NCBI GenBank assembly: GCA_024640315.1
Contig: JAHEFF010000009.1
Location: forward strand, 1-64,000
DNA: 64,000 nt
From: Woeseiaceae bacterium
GTDB lineage: Bacteria; Pseudomonadota; Gammaproteobacteria; Steroidobacterales; Woeseiaceae
Direction of reading: 5' to 3'
In this document: positions 43,203 to 52,141 of the stretch, piece by piece
Numbering within the stretch: position 1 is the stretch's first letter
How the letters are laid out: the number at the start of each line of letters is the position of its first letter
The notes under the pieces: model-generated
The model's input: only the letters and a program-made list of their open reading frames with translations
Told to the model about the DNA's origin: nothing
Databases searched by the model: none
Made by a program: the position numbers and the translations under genes

Positions 43203-45612
43203 GGTCGTCATTTTCCGCGTTTTCCGCAAAACTTCTGCGCAGCTCCGCGTACCGTATCAGCTGTCGTTCCACCAGGTAATTCACCGATCCCATCGGAAAC
43301 TCACCGTTCTCATCCCGTGCGCCCGCTGTCGTGCCCGTCAGGATGGACAGCGCATCATCGATGCTGTGCGCTGAATAAATCTCGAATAGCCCTTGCTTTA
43401 CTGCTCCGACAACGTCCTCTCGCAACATGAGATGCTTGACGTTGTCACGCGGAATAACGACCCCGTGCGATCCATCCAGCCCCCTTTCCTTACAGACGTT
43501 AAAGAAACCTTCGATTTTCTCATTGACCCCGCCGACCACCTGAATACGGCCAAGTTGATTAATCGAACCGGTGACTGCAAGATTTTGCCGGACAGGCACG
43601 CCCGATAACGATGACAACAGTGCACATAGCTCGGCGACCGACGCGCTGTCACCTTCGACGCCACCGTAAGATTGTTCAAATACGATATTTCCGTGCAGCG
43701 AAAGCGGCACTTCGATGGCGTAACGGGAGGAGAGGGCAGCTGACAGTATCATCACGCCCTTGGAATGGATGGCACCACCGAGTTCTACTTCCCGCTCGAT
43801 GTCCACAACCCGACCGGATCCCATTCTTGTCGTCGCGGTAATTCTCACGGGGTGGCCGAAGCGAAATTCACCAAGACTGACAACCGAGAGTCCGTTTACC
43901 TGTCCGACGCAGGCGCCCTCGGTGTTGATGAGCAGCGTATCACGTTGAATTGCTTCCTGAATTCTAGACTGCATACGGCCGAGTCGGCGCGCAATTTCGT
44001 CAATCGCCTTACGCACGTCGGATGCGTCAACTCGATCACCATCCCGCTGGCGGGCCCAGAAATCTGATTGCGAAAGGAGATCATCCAGGGATCGCATATG
44101 CATGGACAGCCGCTCGCTGTCTTCTGCTCTTCTGGCGCGTTGCTCCAGGACTTTAAGCACCGCCTCGCGGCTGAAAGGCAGCAAATTTCGCTCACGAATC
44201 CTGTCGGCAACGAACATCGCGTATGCCCCGACATTCTCACCTGTGCGCTTCAGGTCATCGTCCAGGTCTGCAGCGACTTTGAAAAGATCGATGAACTCGC
44301 TGTCATAGGCGCATAGCAGGTAATATAGCCAGCGCTCACCAACCAGAATAATTTTAACATCGAGTGGAATTGGATCCGGTTGAAGTGTCGTCGTGCTGAC
44401 GAAGCCATAGATTTCGCCCGGCGACTCGATGCGCACCTGCTTGGCGAACAGTGCCTGCTTCAATGCTTCCCAAACAAAGGGGCGACTGAGCACACGGTGC
44501 ATGTCCAGAATCAGGTAGCCACCATTCGCGGTCAGCAATGCACCGGACCGGATCATGCGGAAGTCGGTTACGAGCGCTCCCATTTCTGACCGATGCTCGA
44601 CTTTGCCGATGATGTTGGTGTAGCTGGGGTTAGGTTCAAAGACTACGGGCGCTGTAGCGTTCTTTTCATTGCTGACTAACAGGTTGACCTCATACTGACC
44701 GAATATTTGCCCCGTGTCACTGAACGGAAACGGTAACTGTGGAGAGTCACTTTCATGAAAGTCGTCCGCGTTGTCGACAATGTTGTCCTGCACTTCGTCT
44801 AGGTACGTAACGACAGCGGGAAGCTCGTGGAATTTCTCTTTCAGGTCCGAGATCATTGCACCTACTACGTGTTCCGTGATCTCGCGATTCAGATTCCTGA
44901 CCCGTTCGCGATGTTTCTTGTGAAGCCGAGGCATATGTTCGATTTGTGCCTGCAATTCCTTGCTAAGAACGCGAATGGCTTCCTGTACTTCCGCACGTTC
45001 TGCTTCCGGTAGCTTGGAGAATTCTTTCTCGTCGATAACCTTGTCGTCCCGAACGGGCGCCAGCACATATCCAGTAGGTGTCTGCAGGACACGAATCCCG
45101 TGACTTGATGCATGCTCGTCGAGTGTCTTCGATTGTTTCTCGATTTCTTGCTGCGTTGTAGCCTCCACAGCTCTCAACTGATTTCTATATTCGTCGCTTT
45201 CGAAAGCCGCAGGGATCGCGAGGCGCAATTCCTCGACAAGGTCTCGCATGTCCTGGCGAAACTCCGTGCCCCGTCCCGCTGAAAATGTCAGGGTATGCGG
45301 TTTCTCCGGGTCGCTGAAATTGTTGACGTAACACCAGTCCTCAGGTGACGCTCTTCTTTCCGCCTGCTCTTTCGCAAGTTCCTCTGCAAGTCCGTGTCGG
45401 TGACTTCCCGACGGTCCGAGGACGAATACGTTGTGCCCGTCACTTGCTATCTGCAGGCCGAAACGAATTGCGTCGATTGCTCGCTGTTGTCCCAGGTGTC
45501 GTGTGCCGGCGGGGAGTTGGTCGCTGGTTTCAAATTCAACACCTAATGGCTCACCGGAGGGCCGCAAGTCATCGACAGGGACCTTGAATTCGGAAAATGT
45601 TTCGGTTGTCAT
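43195..45612 (-). CDS. Lon-like ATP-dependent protease (YcbZ/LonB-type AAA_32 + S16)
   Basis: This 805-residue protein has an N-terminal AAA-related part and a C-terminal Lon (S16) protease domain. The catalytic dyad is Ser 656 (GDSAS) and Lys 699 (VNEKIEG), 43 residues apart as in E. coli Lon. The Walker A position reads GPSGSHRHG (66-74), without the usual GKT/GKS lysine. GGYLILDMHRVLSRPFVWEA is a conserved AAA_32 segment. The start is taken at ATG 45612 (45627 is possible). It heads the operon with the USP-like and site-2 protease genes. Confidence 0.87.
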   Translation of the reverse strand: MTTETFSEFKVPVDDLRPSGEPLGVEFETSDQLPAGTRHLGQQRAIDAIRFGLQIASDGHNVFVLGPSGSHRHGLAEELAKEQAERRASPEDWCYVNNFSDPEKPHTLTFSAGRGTEFRQDMRDLVEELRLAIPAAFESDEYRNQLRAVEATTQQEIEKQSKTLDEHASSHGIRVLQTPTGYVLAPVRDDKVIDEKEFSKLPEAERAEVQEAIRVLSKELQAQIEHMPRLHKKHRERVRNLNREITEHVVGAMISDLKEKFHELPAVVTYLDEVQDNIVDNADDFHESDSPQLPFPFSDTGQIFGQYEVNLLVSNEKNATAPVVFEPNPSYTNIIGKVEHRSEMGALVTDFRMIRSGALLTANGGYLILDMHRVLSRPFVWEALKQALFAKQVRIESPGEIYGFVSTTTLQPDPIPLDVKIILVGERWLYYLLCAYDSEFIDLFKVAADLDDDLKRTGENVGAYAMFVADRIRERNLLPFSREAVLKVLEQRARRAEDSERLSMHMRSLDDLLSQSDFWARQRDGDRVDASDVRKAIDEIARRLGRMQSRIQEAIQRDTLLINTEGACVGQVNGLSVVSLGEFRFGHPVRITATTRMGSGRVVDIEREVELGGAIHSKGVMILSAALSSRYAIEVPLSLHGNIVFEQSYGGVEGDSASVAELCALLSSLSGVPVRQNLAVTGSINQLGRIQVVGGVNEKIEGFFNVCKERGLDGSHGVVIPRDNVKHLMLREDVVGAVKQGLFEIYSAHSIDDALSILTGTTAGARDENGEFPMGSVNYLVERQLIRYAELRRSFAENAENDDHE

Positions 45613-45862
45613 CTTTACGGTTTTCATTCGGGTTTGGGACGTCGCCCCTACTATGAAACCACACGACAATGACCGAATAACTAGGTGTTACCCGCATTCT
45701 CGCGGACCGCTGCTCTATGGCTAATCAGCCTCGGTGTCTCAACAATTTCGTTGTCGGATTCGGATCTGCCGTTGGAGTAAGCGCATCTTGACGTCCGGAT
45801 TTCCCCGGCCAGCGCCGTGAGATTCATGCTGGGTGGCAAGCGAAATGCCGGACCACCGGTCA

Positions 45863-46228
45863 TTACAGGCCGAAGGGATATGTGTCGGGTAGTCCTTCGA
45901 GTTCTGCCGTATCAAATGGCTGTACGGCCGTGATAGTGTCGATCCAGACATACTCATCAAACTGTCGGGGGAGCACAGCCTGAAAATAGTGGCTCGCAAG
46001 CTCTGTCTCCGGTCGGTACAGGACACCTATGGCACGCTCCAGGCGCGGCTTCGACAGGTTGTCTCGCAATGCCGAAGGTGCCAGCTTTCGCATTCCAAGC
46101 AGGAAGCCCGGGAGACCTGCATCGTGAAACAATTTCTCGTAGCTGCCCGCCCTGGACGGGACGACATCCATGATTTCCATCGGTCCGTCCCAGTCAGATG
46201 CAGCAGCTACTGTGCCATTCTGCGTTGA
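45863..46228 (-). pseudogene. C-terminal remnant of an erythromycin-esterase-family gene
   Basis: The frame 45863-46180 encodes 105 residues that match only the C-terminus of erythromycin esterase homologues (LERAIGVLYRPETELASHYF, then FDEYVWIDTITAV and TYPFGL). Homology continues in frame upstream of the first ATG as NGTVAAASDWDGP, ending at an in-frame stop (46229-46231). The other three quarters of the usual roughly 400-residue protein, including the catalytic histidine/glutamate region, are absent. I read it as a decayed fragment that cannot confer macrolide resistance. Confidence 0.72.
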
Positions 46229-46322
46229 CTATTGACAAGCTTGGTGGTGTTAAAGCGTAATTGATGAATGAAGACTTCGCCGCCATCAAGCCATTGCAGC
46301 TATTTCCGGCTGATTAACTAAC

Positions 46323-47609
46323 TTGTCCAATTCCTCCCGTACATTGCCGGTCCTGGCTGGACTGACGCTTCTGATCGTTGCGGGACTTTTGGTCCTTCAA
46401 TTCGTCGGCTCGGCAGGAAGCTCTGCAACGAGCGTAGATTTTGCGATTGGCGACGAAGGTCAGATCGAGCGAGGCCAATACCTGGCAAGCGCCGGTAACT
46501 GTTCGAGCTGCCACACCACCGCAAGCGGCGAATTCATGGCCGGCGGACTGGCTTTTGAAACACCTTTCGGCACGATCTATTCAACCAATATCACGCCGGA
46601 CCCGGACACAGGCATCGGTAACTGGACCGGGCAGGAGTTTCTCGATTCGATGCGTCATGGCGTGCGGCCGAATGGCGAGCATCTTTATCCTGTCTTTCCC
46701 TACACGGCTTTTACGCAGGTCACAGACGAGGACATCGCGGCACTTTACGTCTATTTAAAGAGTATTCCTGCCGTACAGCAGGCAGCTACGGAGAACGACG
46801 TATCGTTTCCTTTCAACATGCGTTCGCTCATGGGCGTCTGGAAGGCGATGTTTTTCGAGGCAGGCGAGTACGTTGCTGATGATTCTCAGTCTCATGAATG
46901 GAATCGTGGCGCCTACCTGGTGGACGCATTGGCGCATTGCAGTGCCTGCCATTCGCCGAGGAATATTCTTGGCGCGGAGGATCCGGATCGTGCGATGGCC
47001 GGCGGAGCGTATGTCGACAGAGTTCGCAGCGGCGCGATGCGGTCCTGGGTCGCCCCGAATCTCACGTCTGCCCCGCGTGGCCTCAGCCTTTGGCCGGCAG
47101 AGGAGGTCGCCGCCTACCTCAAGACCGGTCGAAATACGTTTCTCGAGACATTCGGCCCAATGAACGAAGTCATTATGAACAGTACCCGGCACCTGAGCGA
47201 CGCGGATATCGAGGCTATGGTCGTGTACCTGAAAGATCTGCCGCCACATGAGCTGGCCGCCGGCGCAAGGCCGGAGGATACCGTCATGGGTCGGGGGCGG
47301 ACGATCTACAACCTGCATTGCGGTACTTGTCATCTGCCAACCGGCCTGGGTGCATCCGATATGGGACCCCGATTGAATGCCGGCAGCCTGGTCGTGCAGG
47401 CGGAGGATCCCGCCTCGATGATCAACGTCATTCTTTATGGACCAGAGTTGCCCGACTCGGGTTTGCCGCCCAAATGGCGAAATCCTATGGATGAATTCCA
47501 GTATCTCCTCGATGATGACGAAGTTGCGGCGGTCGCCAGCTACATTCGGAATTCATGGGATAACGAGGCGGGGCGGGTGACCGCCGACCAGGTATCGAGA
47601 CAGCGCTGA
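46323..47609 (+). CDS. Tri-heme cytochrome c (alcohol/gluconate dehydrogenase cytochrome-subunit type)
   Basis: This 428-residue protein has one N-terminal membrane helix (about 8-28) and three heme motifs, CSSCH (60-64), CSACH (206-210) and CGTCH (333-337). The spacing matches cytochrome subunits of membrane-bound alcohol, aldehyde or gluconate dehydrogenases. No such dehydrogenase lies beside it; instead it precedes the DUF1592/DUF1552 genes. The only start in frame is a TTG at 46323 just after a stop, with no obvious ribosome site, so expression may be weak or the start misread. Confidence 0.85.
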   Translation: MSNSSRTLPVLAGLTLLIVAGLLVLQFVGSAGSSATSVDFAIGDEGQIERGQYLASAGNCSSCHTTASGEFMAGGLAFETPFGTIYSTNITPDPDTGIGNWTGQEFLDSMRHGVRPNGEHLYPVFPYTAFTQVTDEDIAALYVYLKSIPAVQQAATENDVSFPFNMRSLMGVWKAMFFEAGEYVADDSQSHEWNRGAYLVDALAHCSACHSPRNILGAEDPDRAMAGGAYVDRVRSGAMRSWVAPNLTSAPRGLSLWPAEEVAAYLKTGRNTFLETFGPMNEVIMNSTRHLSDADIEAMVVYLKDLPPHELAAGARPEDTVMGRGRTIYNLHCGTCHLPTGLGASDMGPRLNAGSLVVQAEDPASMINVILYGPELPDSGLPPKWRNPMDEFQYLLDDDEVAAVASYIRNSWDNEAGRVTADQVSRQR

Positions 47610-47647
47610 TTCCGACAGGATCGCACCATGTGACATCCATCAGCTGA

Positions 47648-47668
47648 CGACGGGCATCCTGCCTGTCG
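47648..47668. terminator. Hairpin after the tri-heme cytochrome gene
   Basis: CGACGGGCA (47648-47656) pairs with TGCCTGTCG (47660-47668), nine base pairs with one G-T wobble and a TCC loop. It lies 38 bases after the cytochrome stop and just before a promoter-like element. There is no T run, so it may be a weak terminator or an RNA structure. Confidence 0.45.
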
Positions 47669-47671
47669 GGT

Positions 47672-47679
47672 GATATAAT
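47672..47679 (+). promoter_or_regulatory. Extended -10 promoter-like element upstream of the DUF1592 gene
   Basis: The exact consensus TATAAT lies at 47674-47679, preceded by TG one base upstream of it (TGA-TATAAT), which is an extended -10. A -35 match is not evident at the right spacing. It is about 40 bases before the TTG start at 47720 and would give the DUF1592 gene its own promoter. Confidence 0.5.
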
Positions 47680-47719
47680 TCGCCCTCGGTTGCGGACGAG
47701 GCTATAGGGATTGCTGATT

Positions 47720-49426
47720 TTGTCACAGAAGATCCAACACGTTTTTAAGGCTGCCAAATCGGGCCGGTATCTTGTTGTTTTAATAACGATTTTCGCGTTT
47801 TCCGGCTGTAGCCGCGAGGCACCGGAGCCGAGTGGCAGCGCGTCGCCACTTCGTGTTCGGCTGCTGACCGGCGAGCAGTACTCCAATACGATCGGCCACA
47901 TTTTCGGCGCAGACATCAGTGGCAGCGTCATGGCGCCGCTGCCGCCGCTCGCAAGAACAGACGGATTGCTTGCCTCCGGAGCCGCTTTCGTCGGCGTAAC
48001 CTCGGACCAGGTTCAGCAGATTCAGCAGGCCGCTGCATCAATCGCAGCAAAGGTTGTCGACGAATACCATCGCGATTTCCTGTTGCCATGCGAACCGGTC
48101 TCGAAAACCGAAGCCGATGCGGCTTGTGCAGCGGAGTTCCTGAGGCAGACAGGACGGCTTTTGTATCGGCGACCAATGGCTGAATCAGAAGTGTCCGATC
48201 TCGTCAACGTGGCCAATACAGCAGCGGAAAAGACAGAGGACTTCTACGCAGGGCTGAGTATGGCGCTTGAGGGACTACTGATCAGTCCCGAAGTCGTGTT
48301 CATTATCGATGTGGCCGAAGCGGATCCGAACCGGCCCGGTGAGGAAAGGCTGGACGCCTATTCACTTGCATCACGCCTGAGTTTCTTCCTGTGGAATTCA
48401 GCGCCTGACGATGCGTTGCTGCTGGCCGCAGAGTCCGGTGAATTGCATACGGACGCGGGCCTGACGCAGGCGGTTGACAGGATGCTTGCAAGCTCGCGTA
48501 TCGAAGAAGGCATGCGCGCGTTTTTTGATGACATGATGGCATTCGATGAATTCGACAGCCTGGCCAAGGATCCAGTGATCTATCCCATGGTCACGGGTGC
48601 CACACTGGCGGATGCTCGTGAGCAGACCTTGCGCACGGTCATTGATCATCTGCTCACCCGTCAGTTGGACTACCGGGACCTGTTCACGACCAGAGAGACA
48701 TTCATGTCGATGAGCCTGGGTGCGCTGTACGGTGTGCCGACAACGAATGGCTGGGTACCCTACCAATTTCCGGAAGACAGCCCGCGAAGTGGACTGTTGA
48801 CCCAGGTCAGTTTCCTGGCGGCGCATTCGCATGCGGTTCGCAGTTCACCGACGCTGCGCGGCAAGGCTTTGCGGGAGTTGTTTCTTTGCCAAAAAGTGCC
48901 GCCGCCGCCACCCGACGTCGATTTTTCAGCGCTTGAGGATGCCGGCGACGTGCCAACCGCACGCGAGCGGTTGAAGGTGCACAATACCAATCCGTCATGC
49001 GCCGGCTGTCATCTGATTACAGATCCGATGGGCCTTTCCCTTGAAAATTTTGACGGTGCGGGCCGATATCGTGAAACCGAGGATGGTGCAGTGCTGGATA
49101 TCCGCGGTGAACTGGACGGTACTGTCTACGACGATATCCAGGGACTGACGGTAGCCATGCGAAATCATCCTAAATTGTCGGCTTGCCTGGTGAATCGGCT
49201 CTATGCATATGGCACTGGCGGTCCGGTATCATTACGATACGATCGCGATGTCCTGGCCTATTTCACCGAAAGATTTGCTGCAAATGGTTACCGCCTGTCC
49301 GAACTGTTGCATGATATCGCCTTGAGTCAGGCGTTTACTGCAGTTCGGCAGGGTGAAACATCCAATCAAACTGTTGCCGATGCGACCGGTCTAATTCCGT
49401 CGCAGATTGCTCAAAATCACCAGTAA
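47720..49426 (+). CDS. DUF1592/DUF1588/DUF1585 cytochrome-type lipoprotein
   Basis: This 568-residue lipoprotein has a lipobox FSGC with Cys 30. Its segments follow the planctomycete-type series: DUF1587 (LLTGEQYSNTIGHIFG), DUF1595 (YRRPMAESEVSDLVN), DUF1592 (YSLASRLSFFLWNSAPDD), DUF1588 with the heme motif CAGCH (427-431) and DUF1585 (LSACLVNRLYAYGTG). Such proteins almost always pair with a DUF1552 protein, as here. Their function is unknown. TTG at 47720 is chosen for the AGGGA nine bases upstream; the TTG at 47711 is also in frame. Confidence 0.88.
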   Translation: MSQKIQHVFKAAKSGRYLVVLITIFAFSGCSREAPEPSGSASPLRVRLLTGEQYSNTIGHIFGADISGSVMAPLPPLARTDGLLASGAAFVGVTSDQVQQIQQAAASIAAKVVDEYHRDFLLPCEPVSKTEADAACAAEFLRQTGRLLYRRPMAESEVSDLVNVANTAAEKTEDFYAGLSMALEGLLISPEVVFIIDVAEADPNRPGEERLDAYSLASRLSFFLWNSAPDDALLLAAESGELHTDAGLTQAVDRMLASSRIEEGMRAFFDDMMAFDEFDSLAKDPVIYPMVTGATLADAREQTLRTVIDHLLTRQLDYRDLFTTRETFMSMSLGALYGVPTTNGWVPYQFPEDSPRSGLLTQVSFLAAHSHAVRSSPTLRGKALRELFLCQKVPPPPPDVDFSALEDAGDVPTARERLKVHNTNPSCAGCHLITDPMGLSLENFDGAGRYRETEDGAVLDIRGELDGTVYDDIQGLTVAMRNHPKLSACLVNRLYAYGTGGPVSLRYDRDVLAYFTERFAANGYRLSELLHDIALSQAFTAVRQGETSNQTVADATGLIPSQIAQNHQ

Positions 49427-49452
49427 AACGATTTGGGCGAGGAGTCAGAGGT

Positions 49453-50787
49453 ATGAGCAAGATAAGCAGACGCCGTTTCCTTAAAGGTACTTTGAACGGT
49501 AGTGCGGTGACGGTTGCGTTGCCGTTTCTCAACTGTTTCCTGAATGAAAACGGCACGGCTCTGGCGTCCGGTGCGCCCATCCCGATGCGCTTTGGCACAT
49601 GGTCGTGGGGTCTGGGTATGAGCGAAGCGATCTTCGTGCCGAAGAAAACAGGTCCGAATTTTGATCTGCCACTGGAAATCGCGTCTCTTGCCCCGGTGCA
49701 GGAACACATCAACCTGTACACGAATTTCCACGTATTCAAAGATGCCGCGCCAAACCTTTGCCATCACTCGGGGTGGGTCATCCTCCGGTCCGGTATCGCT
49801 CCGATGACATCCGAGAACCGGCCGGGCGAAACGATCGATGTCACGGTCGCGAGAAAAATCGGTAACAACACGAGGTTCCGCAGCCTGAGTGCGACGGCAA
49901 CGGGAGACGTTCGCGACAGCTTTAGTTATGAAAACGGCAATTCGGTCAATGCCCCTGAATGGTCGCCACTACGTTTCTATCAACGACTGTTTGGTACGGA
50001 CTTCCAGGACCCAAATGCTGAAGGATTCACTCCGGACCCACGCGTAATGATCCGAAAAAGTTCGCTGTCGGTCGTGCTCGATGACACGAAAAAACTGAAC
50101 CGGGAACTTGGTACGGAAGACCGGGCGCGCCTGGATCAATACTTTACGGGTTTGCGGGACCTGGAGCGCCGTTTCGATCTGCAAATGCAGAAACCGGACC
50201 CTCGCGAAGCCTGTATTGTGACGGACAAGCCCGAAGATCTTCCAACCGGGCTCGATGCCTACCTGGTGTCGAAACGGCATCGGATGATGACCGACCTGAT
50301 GCTCATGGCCATCGCCTGCGACCAGACTCGTGTTTTCAACATGTTCTATGCATCGGCGTTTTCTGCGACCACCAAGCCCGGCTACGACAAGCCACATCAC
50401 ACTGCCACACATGAAGAAGCTGTCGACGAGGAGCTGCAGTGTCAGCCCAACGTCTCGTGGTACACGCGACGGGCGATGGACGAGTGGGCTTACTATGTTC
50501 AGGCGCTGGCGGATTTTCGGGAAGGTGATGGTTCCCTGCTTGATCATTCCTTTATATATGCGAATACCGACCAGTCGTTCGCCAAAATTCACGGCATCGA
50601 AGGAATTCCGATGTTCAGTGCGGGCAATGCCGGCGGTCGCATAAAGACCGGCATGCATATTGACGGCGGCGGTAGCCCCGGTTGCCGTCTCGGCTACACC
50701 GCGCTGCGACTTATGGGCGTGGAAGTTCCTTCATGGGGCGACAAAAGCAACAACACTTCCAGTGAAATCAGTGAAATCCTGGCATAG
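49453..50787 (+). CDS. Tat-exported DUF1552 protein
   Basis: This 444-residue protein begins with a twin-arginine signal (SRRRFLKG at 5-12, then a hydrophobic stretch), so it is exported folded, possibly with a metal. The body has the DUF1552 pattern: WSWGLGMSEAIFVP, FYQRLFGTDFQDP, HRMMTDLMLMAIACDQTRV and YANTDQSFAKIH. This family is related to DUF1501/sulfatase-like folds, and no reaction is known. It starts 27 bases after the DUF1592 gene and overlaps the next gene, so the set is one operon. Confidence 0.9.
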   Translation: MSKISRRRFLKGTLNGSAVTVALPFLNCFLNENGTALASGAPIPMRFGTWSWGLGMSEAIFVPKKTGPNFDLPLEIASLAPVQEHINLYTNFHVFKDAAPNLCHHSGWVILRSGIAPMTSENRPGETIDVTVARKIGNNTRFRSLSATATGDVRDSFSYENGNSVNAPEWSPLRFYQRLFGTDFQDPNAEGFTPDPRVMIRKSSLSVVLDDTKKLNRELGTEDRARLDQYFTGLRDLERRFDLQMQKPDPREACIVTDKPEDLPTGLDAYLVSKRHRMMTDLMLMAIACDQTRVFNMFYASAFSATTKPGYDKPHHTATHEEAVDEELQCQPNVSWYTRRAMDEWAYYVQALADFREGDGSLLDHSFIYANTDQSFAKIHGIEGIPMFSAGNAGGRIKTGMHIDGGGSPGCRLGYTALRLMGVEVPSWGDKSNNTSSEISEILA

Positions 50788-52141
50788 CGCCGCGTTATCT
50801 TTTGTCGTAAACGCCTGCGCGGTGGCGCTGCTGTGCTCTCCCGCCTTGGCGGAGTACGAGGCGACCTCATCCGCGTTGGAAAGCTACATGAATGTGCCGA
50901 TGCCACCGGGATTCAGCGTAGTAAACAACGAACTTGAGGGCCCCGTTTTCACCAACGCAGAAGGGCGAACATTGTACAGCTGGCCGTTGCATCAACAGCG
51001 AAACGGATACAGCGGTGAATCCCCGGGCACACCCGCCTGTTATGATGAAGTACTGACGGTCACCGCGGGCCTGATGAGTCCTTACCCGCCGGGCATCAAA
51101 CTGCCTGACCTCGATACCCGGCCGAGCTGCACCGAGCTTTGGCCGCCGGTGTACGCCGATGATAACGCGGAGTCAGTCGGTTTGTGGACGATCGTCCCTC
51201 GTCGCGATGGCACAAAGCAGTGGGCTTACGACGAACAACCACTCTATACGTCCGTGCGTGACAGCAAACCCGGCGACGTGCTCGGTGGCACTACTCGCAG
51301 GTATGGCGGCGACTCTCCGGCCAATCGCGTTCCGATTGGTCCGCCACCGAATATTCCACCCGGTTTCGCAGTAAGAACGACGACTAACGGGCGCATCCTG
51401 ACGACCGACAAGAACTACTCGGTCTACGCGTTCGATCAGGATACGGCGGAGTCTTCGGCATGTTATGGCGAGTGCACGCGAAACCGGATCCCGGTTATCG
51501 CGCCCGAACTGGCTCGGTCGAAGGGCGAATGGTCCATTCTCGAGCGGTCGCCGGGTGTCAGGCAATGGGTCTTCCGCGGCAAGCCGTTGTACACGTATGC
51601 ACTGGACCAGCAGTCCTGGAGCCTGGAGGGCAGTGATGCTGCCGGGTGGAGCAACGTATATACACAATTGGCGCCACCATCTCCAGCCAGCTTTACGGTG
51701 CAGAAAACCCTGGCGGGCAACGTGCTTGCCGATGCAAGGGGCATGACGATTTACACCTATGTTTGTGGCGATGATTCGGCAGATCAGCTCGCTTGTGACC
51801 ATCCTGACGATACCCAGGTATACCGACTCGCGATGTGCGGCGGCGGAGATCCCGCCAGGTGCCAGGAATTCTGGCCTTACGTGCAGGCGGGCGATAATGA
51901 GACGGGCGAGAACAGCGCCTGGCGCATTGTTTCGATAGACCCTGAAACCGGGCGATTCGCTGCACCGGAACAGGCTGGGGCGCTGAATGTCTGGTCCTAT
52001 CGGGATCGCCCGGTCTATACCTATGGCAAAGACCAGAAACCCGGTGACGTCAATGGCGCCGGCACGGGCGAGTGGCGCGGTCAGCGCAACGGGCTTAAGG
52101 CGATCTGGCTAAGAGACGACTATATGAGGGGTACCCTCTGA
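50762..52141 (+). CDS. Secreted triple-repeat protein (PF03640-type lipoprotein repeats)
   Basis: This 459-residue exported protein has a signal peptide (ending near SPALAEY). It contains three copies of the secreted repeat typified by D-x-x-G-x-T-x-Y: TNAEGRTLYSWPL, TTDKNYSVYAFDQDT and LADARGMTIYTYVC. Each is followed by Cys-rich, WPP-containing and QWAY/VWSYRDRPVYTYGKDQKPGD-like strands. The repeats often occur in redox-associated surface lipoproteins but have no known activity. Start choice is between GTGs at 50762 and 50771, both inside the end of the DUF1552 gene. Confidence 0.82.
   Translation: MKSVKSWHSAALSFVVNACAVALLCSPALAEYEATSSALESYMNVPMPPGFSVVNNELEGPVFTNAEGRTLYSWPLHQQRNGYSGESPGTPACYDEVLTVTAGLMSPYPPGIKLPDLDTRPSCTELWPPVYADDNAESVGLWTIVPRRDGTKQWAYDEQPLYTSVRDSKPGDVLGGTTRRYGGDSPANRVPIGPPPNIPPGFAVRTTTNGRILTTDKNYSVYAFDQDTAESSACYGECTRNRIPVIAPELARSKGEWSILERSPGVRQWVFRGKPLYTYALDQQSWSLEGSDAAGWSNVYTQLAPPSPASFTVQKTLAGNVLADARGMTIYTYVCGDDSADQLACDHPDDTQVYRLAMCGGGDPARCQEFWPYVQAGDNETGENSAWRIVSIDPETGRFAAPEQAGALNVWSYRDRPVYTYGKDQKPGDVNGAGTGEWRGQRNGLKAIWLRDDYMRGTL

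Noticed and set aside
45681..45863. 60-codon minus-strand frame after the esterase remnant
   Set aside because: No motif, no ribosome site, and no continuation of the esterase homology; probably chance.
45863..46228. Functional macrolide resistance gene
   Set aside because: Only the C-terminal quarter of an erythromycin esterase remains, with a stop at the break.
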